The notes below the pieces were generated by a model. That model made no database searches and was not told the origin of the DNA. It saw only the letters and a list, made by a program, of their open reading frames with translations. The translations under genes were made by a program, and so were the position numbers. A stretch of DNA of 64,000 nucleotides from Prevotella sp. (GTDB lineage: Bacteria; Bacteroidota; Bacteroidia; Bacteroidales; Bacteroidaceae). Positions 16,531 to 23,229 of this stretch are shown here, in pieces. Position 1 is the stretch's first letter. Each line of letters starts with the position of its first letter. Location: positions 1 through 64,000 of the forward strand of contig JAFVGZ010000027.1 of assembly GCA_017478025.1 (NCBI GenBank), in the 5' to 3' direction.

Positions 16531-16683
16531 TTATGCAATGATATACATTGTGTAGATAGCATACAATGCTCCTAACGCAATGAGGATACCGAAGATCCAG
16601 TTAATCACTTTGCGGCCTTCCTGCTCCTGCTTGGCTGCATAGGCCGCCTTCTTAGCGTCTCTTTTTGTCTTGTTGTTGCTCAT
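16531..16683 (-). CDS. Small membrane protein (50 residues)
   Basis: A short gene whose product begins MSNNKTKRDAKKAAYAAKQE, a strongly basic cytoplasmic N-terminus. It then has one hydrophobic helix at about residues 26-49 (KVINWIFGILIALGALYAIY) and stops. Composition and layout are those of a real single-pass small protein rather than chance coding. It lies 36 bp upstream of the CYTH gene on the same strand and may be its operon partner. A TAAATTTG box on the minus strand (16691-16698) lies 7 bp before the start codon. Function unknown. Confidence 0.65.
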   Translation of the reverse strand: MSNNKTKRDAKKAAYAAKQEQEGRKVINWIFGILIALGALYAIYTMYIIA

Positions 16684-16690
16684 ATTGTTT

Positions 16691-16791
16691 CAAATTTACG
16701 GATTTATGGATTTACGGATTTACGAATTTATGAATTTATGGATTCTGGCTCCGCTCTGCTACGCAAGCGTCCCAAAGGACCGAGCGGAGTA
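16691..16791. repeat. Composite gene-boundary repeat (AT-rich words plus GC core), copy 1
   Basis: AT-rich words of the ATTTACGGATTTATGG kind (16691-16746) precede a GC-rich core (16747-16791) containing CTACGCAAGCGTCCCAAAGG and CCGAGCGGAG. The same core is found at 18208, 31968, 37827 (inverted) and 46980 (inverted). The 357-bp gap 16684-17040 holds only this repeat, the 22-bp array and a type-C repeat. Confidence 0.75.
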
Positions 16792-16802
16792 GTTCTGTCA
16801 CA

Positions 16803-16907
16803 TTACCAAGCGTTGGTAATTGAGTTACCAAGCCTTGGTAATGTGGTTACCAAGCGTTGGTAATCGGTTTACCAGCCTTTGGTAATCGTCTTACTTGACT
16901 TTGGTCT
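16803..16907. repeat. 22-bp-period palindromic array (TTACCAAGSSTTGGTAA)
   Basis: Palindromic units begin at 16803, 16825, 16847 and 16869, exactly 22 bp apart, with 5-bp spacers such as TTGAG, TGTGG and TCGGT. A fifth, decayed unit follows at 16891. A second array of the same unit lies at 39739-39915. The period is two DNA helical turns, so all units face the same side of the helix. It lies between the prfB stop and the small membrane protein gene. Confidence 0.85.
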
Positions 16908-17002
16908 CTCTTCGCACATTGCTTGTCCTTAGCGGTATTCAGACGGGGTAGATCCATAGCAGGGCATTTAACTACTTGAGAAAGTTGAGTTAACAAATGA
17001 AC

Positions 17003-17056
17003 GAATTATGCATTATGCATTCTGCACTCTGCATTCTGCATTATGAATTATTAATC
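17003..17056. repeat. Dispersed ATGCAT repeat (type C), copy 3
   Basis: ATTATGCATTATGCATTCTG and degenerate repeats run into the 3' end of prfB and encode its last residues (INNS) and stop codon. Confidence 0.75.
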
Positions 17057-18168
17057 GCCATCAGGTATGCCTTGATGAAGCCGTCTAGCTTGCCGTCCAT
17101 TACGGCATCGACATCAGAGGTCTGATAGCCTGTGCGATGGTCCTTCACACGTTTGTCGTCAAAGACATAGGAGCGTATCTGACTGCCCCACTCTATCTTC
17201 ATCTTGCCGGCCTCTATTGCCGCCTGCGCCTCCATGCGCTTCTTCATGGCGCGGTCATAGAGCTGAGACTTCAGCAGTCGCATGGCATTCTCACGGTTCT
17301 GCTGCTGCTTGCGCGACTCAGTATTGGCGATGAGAATCTCCTCTTCCTCGCCAGTGTCAGGGTCCTTATACATATATCGCAGTCGCACGCCCGTCTCTAC
17401 CTTATTGACATTCTGTCCGCCGGCGCCGCTGGAGCGGAAGGTGTCCCATGACACGCGTGCCGGATCAACGTAAACCTCTATCGTGTCATCAACGAGAGGC
17501 GTGACAAAGACTGACGCGAAGGACGTCATGCGCTTGCCCTGGGCGTTGTAAGGCGATACGCGCACAAGGCGATGCACGCCGCTTTCGCTCTTCAGGTAGC
17601 CGTAAGCATAGTCGGCGCCTGAGCCGGGGACATTCTCTATCTGCATGGTGACAGACTTGATACCTGCGTCGTCAGCCTCCAGCAGATCTACGACAGTCAC
17701 CTTATAGCCGCCCTTCTCCGCCCAGCGCATATACATACGCATAAGCATCTGCGCCCAATCCTGGGCCTCTGTTCCTCCGGCGCCGGAGTTTATCTTCAGC
17801 ACGGCATCCATCGGGTCTTCCTCCTGACGCAGCATATTGCGCAGCTCAAGGTTCTCAACGGCAGCCAAAGCACGCTCATAAGCCTGATCGACTTCTTCCT
17901 CTGTCAGCATCTCGTCGTGGTAGAACTCCAGCGACAGCTGCAGCTCATCGGCAGACGTGCGCACCTCCTTATAGCCGTCAAGCCACTTCTTCAGCTCGCC
18001 CACAACCTTCATCTGGGCGCGGGCACGCTCAGGGTCATCCCAAAAGTCAGGGGCCTGCGTGCGCAAGTCCTCCTCTTCGTATTCTATCTTCTTACGGTCT
18101 ATGTCCAGATACTTGTGCAATGCCTCTGCACGGTCAAGTATGTCTTTTAGTTGGTCTTGGGTAATCAA
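17041..18168 (-). CDS. prfB: Peptide chain release factor 2
   Basis: 375 residues in one frame. The GGQ motif that triggers peptidyl-tRNA hydrolysis is present (SSGAGGQNVNKVET), in the normal length and order for RF2. The stop-codon recognition tripeptide reads SPY (RVSPYNAQGKRMTSF) where E. coli RF2 has SPF. The programmed frameshift found in many prfB genes (CTT TGA C) is absent: the equivalent codons are CTG GAC, in frame. The start codon is TTG at 18166-18168. An in-frame TAA lies 12 nt upstream and no Met codon occurs in the first 50 codons, so no other start is reasonable. The TTG belongs to an AT-rich repeat of AATTTG words. Confidence 0.93.
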   Translation of the reverse strand: MITQDQLKDILDRAEALHKYLDIDRKKIEYEEEDLRTQAPDFWDDPERARAQMKVVGELKKWLDGYKEVRTSADELQLSLEFYHDEMLTEEEVDQAYERALAAVENLELRNMLRQEEDPMDAVLKINSGAGGTEAQDWAQMLMRMYMRWAEKGGYKVTVVDLLEADDAGIKSVTMQIENVPGSGADYAYGYLKSESGVHRLVRVSPYNAQGKRMTSFASVFVTPLVDDTIEVYVDPARVSWDTFRSSGAGGQNVNKVETGVRLRYMYKDPDTGEEEEILIANTESRKQQQNRENAMRLLKSQLYDRAMKKRMEAQAAIEAGKMKIEWGSQIRSYVFDDKRVKDHRTGYQTSDVDAVMDGKLDGFIKAYLMAINNS

Positions 18169-18295
18169 ATTTTCAAATTAACAAATTAACAAATTAACAA
18201 ATTCTTGCTCCACGATGTTACGCAAGCGTCCCAAAGGGCCGAGCGAACGAATTATGCATTTTGCATTATGAATTATTAATTTTTCATTATGCATC
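18169..18295. repeat. Composite gene-boundary repeat, copy 2, with type-C repeat
   Basis: Tandem AATTAAC words (18175-18202), GC-rich core with TTACGCAAGCGTCCCAAAGG (about 18208-18245), then ATGCAT-type words (18246-18295). Read on the minus strand, it begins at the stop of the acyl-CoA ligase gene and ends at the TTG start codon of prfB, filling the whole 118-bp space between them. Confidence 0.8.
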
Positions 18296-20098
18296 AGCAT
18301 ACATGGCCTCTATCTCGGCGGCATGGTTCTTGATGATGTTCTGCCTGCGGGTCTTGAGGGTGTTGGTCAGCTCACCGTTCTCCATTGTGAACGGCTCTGT
18401 GAGCAGGGTGAAACGCTTCACCTGTTCGAAGCCTGACAACCCCTGCTGCAGCGTTTCGATGCGATCTGTGAACATGCGGATAATCTGCGGATTGCTGCAC
18501 AGATCCTTCCTGTTTTTGAAGTCTATACGATTCTGGAGCGCATATTCCTCAAGCATCGAGTATGCCGGCACTATCAGGGCGCTGACAAACTTGCGCTCAT
18601 CGGCTATGACGGCAATCTGTTCGATATACTTATCCACCAGTAGTTTTGACTCCACAGCCTGCGGAGCAACATACTTTCCGTTGGAGGTCTTGTACAAATC
18701 CTTTATCCTCTCAGTGAGGAAGAGCTCTCCATCCTTCAGGTAACCCGCGTCACCGGTGTGGAAGAAGCCATCCTCCGTGAACGCCTCACGGTTCAGTTCC
18801 TCGCGGCGATAGTAGCCCTTGGTGATAGTCGGACCTTTGAGGAGTATCTCTGAATTCTCACCTATGCGTATCTCTATGCCCTTGATAGGGCGCCCCACAG
18901 AGCCGATGGTATATTTCTCATCGCGGTGGTCACATGACACGGTGGCCAGACTCTCCGTGAGTCCATAGCCCACAATCATATTCAGCCCTAAGGAATGGAC
19001 GAATGTCTCAACCTCCTTTGACACCACAGCACCTGCTGTAGGGAAGAAATTAGGGCGCTTCAGGCCGAACTGCTTCCTTACGAGAGAGAGTATCGTCTTG
19101 TCTATCACGGCGTATTTCATCCGCAGTGCAAGAGGCGGTCGCTTACCGGCTGCCTTGTAGGTGACGTTATACTCACGCCCTATACGCAGCGCCTCGAGGA
19201 ACATCTTCTGCTTCGTGCTGGAAGCACTCTCTATCTTTGCCATTACGCCAGAATAGACCTTCTCCCAGAATCGCGGCACAGCAGACATACATGTAGGGTT
19301 CGTCTGTCGCATAGCGTTCTGGATATCCTTTGGGTCGGTATTGATAATCAGCGTGCTGCCCTTGGTGAGAGCGAGGAAATCCCATCCGCGCTCAAAGATA
19401 TGCGTGATGGGCAGGAACGTGATGACACGGTCGTCTTCCTCCACCGGCACACACTCATTATTGGCCTTGAACGCAGCATTGTACTGCCCATAGGTGAGCA
19501 TCACGCCCTTCGGATTGCCGGTGGTGCCTGAGGTATATAGGATATTGGCAAGGTCGTCGTAGTTATGTTCTGCCAGTCGCTGCTGATAAGAGCCCTCCAA
19601 TATCGGCGCATCGCCAAGGCGAAGGAATTCGGAGAAATGCATCGACGTCGTGTCATGCTCGGCAAAACCCACCATTTCGTCATAGACAATGATGCGCTCT
19701 AACGACGGACACAGAGCCTGCACACGGCGCGCTTTGTCGTACTGCTCCTGCTCGCCCACGAAGATAAACCGTATCTGAGCATCGTTGATGATGAACCGCA
19801 GCTGCTCCTCAGAGCTGGTAGAGTAGAACGGGATGGATACCGCCCTTATGCCGAAAGCGCCGAAATCGGTATAGATGTACTGCAAGGAGTTCTGAGAGAA
19901 TACACCTATATTCTCCTGAACCTGAATGCCCAAAGACAACATGGCACATGATACGCGATGGGCATTATCATGGAAATCCTTCCACGTGGCAGACTTCCAC
20001 ACACTACTTCCGAACTCTTTATACTCGAAAACAGTACGTTCACCGTATTTCTTATACTGCGCTTGAGGCAGCAACGCAAGATGACATAGGTTCTGCAT
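18287..20098 (-). CDS. Long-chain acyl-CoA ligase (AMP-forming)
   Basis: 603 residues from the ATG at 20098. It is a member of the ANL adenylating superfamily: the P-loop-like motif is ILYTSGTTGNPKGVMLT, the A5-type motif is VGYGLTESLATVS, and the conserved Asp is in GFFHTGDAGYLKDGELFL, followed by RIKDLYKTSNGKYVAP with the C-terminal Lys. The pattern LYKTSNGKYV is that of long-chain fatty acyl-CoA synthetases (FadD15/FAA type). It activates fatty acids for lipid synthesis or turnover. The longer ATG at 20128 is rejected because it lies upstream of the predicted transcript start. The stop codon falls inside a type-C repeat. It is divergent from the signalling operon. Confidence 0.88.
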   Translation of the reverse strand: MQNLCHLALLPQAQYKKYGERTVFEYKEFGSSVWKSATWKDFHDNAHRVSCAMLSLGIQVQENIGVFSQNSLQYIYTDFGAFGIRAVSIPFYSTSSEEQLRFIINDAQIRFIFVGEQEQYDKARRVQALCPSLERIIVYDEMVGFAEHDTTSMHFSEFLRLGDAPILEGSYQQRLAEHNYDDLANILYTSGTTGNPKGVMLTYGQYNAAFKANNECVPVEEDDRVITFLPITHIFERGWDFLALTKGSTLIINTDPKDIQNAMRQTNPTCMSAVPRFWEKVYSGVMAKIESASSTKQKMFLEALRIGREYNVTYKAAGKRPPLALRMKYAVIDKTILSLVRKQFGLKRPNFFPTAGAVVSKEVETFVHSLGLNMIVGYGLTESLATVSCDHRDEKYTIGSVGRPIKGIEIRIGENSEILLKGPTITKGYYRREELNREAFTEDGFFHTGDAGYLKDGELFLTERIKDLYKTSNGKYVAPQAVESKLLVDKYIEQIAVIADERKFVSALIVPAYSMLEEYALQNRIDFKNRKDLCSNPQIIRMFTDRIETLQQGLSGFEQVKRFTLLTEPFTMENGELTNTLKTRRQNIIKNHAAEIEAMYADA

Positions 20099-20125
20099 AG
20101 GCTCATAGACGATTAAAACCGGGTG

Positions 20126-20157
20126 CAAAAATATGTAAATTTATCGAATTGACCAAA
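20126..20157 (-). promoter_or_regulatory. Promoter of the acyl-CoA ligase gene
   Basis: TTTG (20154-20157) and TATTTTTG (20126-20133), 20 bp apart, on the minus strand. The transcript would start near 20119, setting the ATG at 20098. Confidence 0.65.
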
Positions 20158-20173
20158 TTTTTTTAACTTAATG

Positions 20174-20204
20174 TTGCACATTAGGAAAAAACTTCGTAAC
20201 TTTG
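20174..20204 (+). promoter_or_regulatory. Promoter of the signalling operon
   Basis: TTG (20174-20176), 20 bp, then TAACTTTG (20197-20204). The leader of about 70 nt contains GGGG (around 20230) and CCCC (around 20254) blocks flanked by partly complementary GGTCAAGG/CCTGAC segments, so it may fold. Confidence 0.6.
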
Positions 20205-20280
20205 GCGGCAATTAGGTCAAGGTGATATTAGGGGGCTCACTATTAGAAATCCCCTTACCTGACAAGTCCGATATTACACT

Positions 20281-21444
20281 ATGGCAACAAAAATACTAAG
20301 CGTAGATGACGAACTGGATCTGGAGTTGCTCCTCACCCAGTATTTCAGAAGAAAGATTCGCAAGGGAGAATATGAGTTCTACTTTGCTCACAATGGCATT
20401 GAAGCCCTCCAGAAGATGCTGGAGCATCCTGACATTGACATCGTATTAAGCGACATCAACATGCCCGAGATGGACGGTCTGACACTATTAAAGAAGCTCA
20501 ACGACCGTCACAACCCCGCCCTGAAAGTTATCATGGTGAGTGCATACGGCGAGATGTCCAATATACGCACGGCAATGAATAATGGTGCTTTCGACTTCGC
20601 AATGAAACCCATTGACCTTGACGACCTGCAGGTGACAATCGACAAGGCAATCAGCGAGATCACCTTTATCAAGCAAACCCAGAAGGAGCACGGCCAACTG
20701 GTAGATATAAAGAGCGACCTGGCACTGGCCGCCGAGATACAGCTTGCTATCCTGCCGCAGAAGTTTCCGCCTTTCGGAGACCTGAAAGACACGGTGGATG
20801 TCTATGCCTCCATGAAGCCGGCAAAGGATGTCGGCGGTGATTTCTATGACATCACACGCATAGACAATGACCACATAGGCCTCACTATGGCCGACGTGAG
20901 CGGCAAGGGCGTGCCGGCAGCGATGTTCATGGCAGTAAGCCACACGCTGCTGCGGCTGGCAGGGAAGAAGAGACTGAAGCCTGAAGAGGTGATAACCGAA
21001 AGCAACAACGTGCTGGCAACAGAGAGTTTTGACAATATGTTTGTCACACTGTTCTATGCCGTCATGAACGTGCGGACGGGCGAGATGCAGTATGTTAACG
21101 CGGGGCATAACCCACCATACATACTCCACAAGGACGGCACTCTGGAGACCTTGCCGACGTCAAAGAATATCTGCCTCGGCGTATTGGAGGACTATACTTA
21201 TACTTCTGACAGCCTGACCCTGCAGAAAGGCGACAGCCTGGTGACATTTACCGACGGTGTGACCGAGGCTTGTTCCACTTCTGACGAGCTCTATGGCGAA
21301 AGCCGACTGGAGGCTCTTCTGCCCACATTAGCAGGCCAATCAGCACGAGGCATATTGGACAACGTCATCAACGCCGTACGCACTCACGCTGAAGGTGCTG
21401 AACAGAGCGATGACATCACCGTGCTGGTGGCAAAGAGACTCTGA
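20281..21444 (+). CDS. Response regulator with PP2C (SpoIIE-type) phosphatase output
   Basis: 387 residues, cytoplasmic. Residues 1-125 form a receiver domain: acidic pair at Asp9-Asp10, phosphoacceptor Asp58 (VLSDINMPEMDG), a conserved Ser in VMVSAYG and Lys in FAMKPID. A helical linker leads to a PP2C/SpoIIE domain with its metal-binding motifs intact (AKDVGGDFYD, MADVSGKGVPAAMFM, NAGHNPPY, FTDGVTEA, QSDDITVLV). In known systems this architecture dephosphorylates anti-sigma-factor antagonists or similar Ser/Thr phosphoproteins when phosphorylated. No STAS or anti-sigma gene lies in this window, so the target must be elsewhere or be a different protein. It is first in an operon with two kinases and a TonB receptor. 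Confidence 0.92.
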   Translation: MATKILSVDDELDLELLLTQYFRRKIRKGEYEFYFAHNGIEALQKMLEHPDIDIVLSDINMPEMDGLTLLKKLNDRHNPALKVIMVSAYGEMSNIRTAMNNGAFDFAMKPIDLDDLQVTIDKAISEITFIKQTQKEHGQLVDIKSDLALAAEIQLAILPQKFPPFGDLKDTVDVYASMKPAKDVGGDFYDITRIDNDHIGLTMADVSGKGVPAAMFMAVSHTLLRLAGKKRLKPEEVITESNNVLATESFDNMFVTLFYAVMNVRTGEMQYVNAGHNPPYILHKDGTLETLPTSKNICLGVLEDYTYTSDSLTLQKGDSLVTFTDGVTEACSTSDELYGESRLEALLPTLAGQSARGILDNVINAVRTHAEGAEQSDDITVLVAKRL

Positions 21445-21516
21445 CACATTACACAACCATAACCCACCTCTACCATAGGAACCGTCACAAAGGCGCAAAG
21501 GAAGTAGGACACGGAA

Positions 21517-23229
21517 ATGAAATTCAACCTAAAGGAAATAACAGAAAACCTGTCAGGCCTCGCTATAGCAGCGGTGCTTAGTGGAGGGGCGACCTACTGG
21601 TTCTGCAGCAGCGAGTATGAGCAAGAGCTGCAGGAGGCTTACGCAAAGATAGCACGCCTGCAGGAAGCGGAGCACAACGCCCTGGTGACAAAACGCATCA
21701 GCGAGCAGATGGAGGACATCGCCTTTGAGCAGAAGACACTGTCAGACCGTCAGCGAGCACGCGCCGAGGAACAGTCGCGCATCGCAGACATAGAGCGCGG
21801 CAAGGCTGAAATGGAGCGCGGACTGGCACTGAAAGCCGAGCGAGCTGCCATAATATCAGCTAAGCAGGCAGACAGTATGAGAATAGTTGCCGAGACAGAG
21901 AGCGAGCGAGCCGTGAAGCACATGAAGCAAGCACAGATGGCACAGGCACATGCGGACACGCTGTTCTACATATCACTGGCACGCTCTCTGGCGCAGAACT
22001 CCATCGTGCAGTTAGGCTCAGGAGAACGCGAACTGGCTACGCTGCTATCCTATTCCGGATGGTATTTCAACAAATCCTATGGTGGAGACCCATACAAGCA
22101 AGACCTTTTCACTGCACTGCTCGGCACTGCTCCCGATGCACAGAACAACGTAGGACACCTCTTAGGCAGCGTGAGAGCAATGCTGTTGTGTAACGGATCA
22201 TGGGGCGATGAGGCCTTTCATGCAAACAAGAATCCAGATAACATCGTCAAAGCCATGCGCCCTTTCATAGCCGTGACAGACTATGGAGAGATAGTAAAAA
22301 TCACTCCTAACGCCCAGGACAACGGAAACAGTTATACCTTTACCACACTCTTCTCTGATAATACACGCACATTCCATGCCGCATGCATGGTAAAAGATGA
22401 CCTCTACGTACTCGATACGAAGGGCATTATCATGCACTTTGAGCGCAGCAGGAAGAAAATCAAAGAACCATCTACCATCATTCTCAACAAAGACGACAAG
22501 CAGAAAAAAACAAAAAGATTATCCTTTGCCATCGATGACACCTGGGTGCATCTGAAGGCACTGGACAATGGAGAACTGGTGGCAGCAGGCAATAGAAACA
22601 TTGTGTGGACCAATCCTGTCAATGGAAACGTGACTTATACATTCGTTACCGAGCACAACATCACCGCCTTGGGCACATCAGACGATATGTTACTCGTATT
22701 CTGTGACAATGGAGACATCATAAGCTTCAACGACCAGCACAGGAACACACCTATACACATACAGGTGCCTAAGGAGTATAAGGTGACCAGTTACTACTAC
22801 CAGAGCAGAGAGCAACGGCACATTGCAGGCGTAGAGAACGGTGACATCTATATATATGACAACAACGGAAAATGTCTCACAACACTTATAGGACACTCCG
22901 GACGCATAACAAGCATTGATATGTTTGACACGTTCCTCGTAACATCATCCTATGACAAGAACGTAGGTATATGGAACACGAGCGACATCACCGGACTGAT
23001 GACGCCCATAGAAATCTCCTTCAAACAATGGCCGCTGAGCTTTGCACTCGACAAACCCGCACAGACGCTGCAGGTGGGACTGGCTAACGGAGACATTGAG
23101 ACCGTGCGCATATCAATAGAGAAGAACGTGGAGAGCACACGACGCAACATAACACGAGAGTTTACACCACAGGAATGGGACTACTATATAGGTAACAATG
23201 TGCCATTCATTAACTTCAAACAAAAATGA
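21517..23229 (+). CDS. Membrane-anchored coiled-coil/WD40-like propeller protein
   Basis: 570 residues. A short positive N-terminus precedes one membrane helix (about 13-31, LSGLAIAAVLSGGATYWFC), which should place the rest in the periplasm. Residues 33-150 are a long Ala/Glu/Arg-rich coiled coil (ARAEEQSRIADIERGKAEME). Then comes a helical segment (ELATLLSYSGWYFNKSYGG) like the link before the propeller in STAND/WD40 proteins, and a beta-propeller from about 230 on (GEIVKITPN, GDIISFND, GDIYIYDNN, LIGHSGRITSIDMFDTFLVT). It has no catalytic motif, so it is probably a scaffold or sensor. Its TGA overlaps the ATG of the next gene by 4 bp, so the two are translationally coupled. Confidence 0.75.
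   Translation: MKFNLKEITENLSGLAIAAVLSGGATYWFCSSEYEQELQEAYAKIARLQEAEHNALVTKRISEQMEDIAFEQKTLSDRQRARAEEQSRIADIERGKAEMERGLALKAERAAIISAKQADSMRIVAETESERAVKHMKQAQMAQAHADTLFYISLARSLAQNSIVQLGSGERELATLLSYSGWYFNKSYGGDPYKQDLFTALLGTAPDAQNNVGHLLGSVRAMLLCNGSWGDEAFHANKNPDNIVKAMRPFIAVTDYGEIVKITPNAQDNGNSYTFTTLFSDNTRTFHAACMVKDDLYVLDTKGIIMHFERSRKKIKEPSTIILNKDDKQKKTKRLSFAIDDTWVHLKALDNGELVAAGNRNIVWTNPVNGNVTYTFVTEHNITALGTSDDMLLVFCDNGDIISFNDQHRNTPIHIQVPKEYKVTSYYYQSREQRHIAGVENGDIYIYDNNGKCLTTLIGHSGRITSIDMFDTFLVTSSYDKNVGIWNTSDITGLMTPIEISFKQWPLSFALDKPAQTLQVGLANGDIETVRISIEKNVESTRRNITREFTPQEWDYYIGNNVPFINFKQK

Noticed and set aside
18118-18168. Programmed +1 frameshift in prfB
   Set aside because: The site reads CTG GAC in frame, and the gene is open from TTG to stop, so no frameshift is needed.
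20281-21444. Anti-sigma factor or STAS partner within the operon
   Set aside because: I looked for such genes around the PP2C protein because they are its usual partners; none is present in the window.
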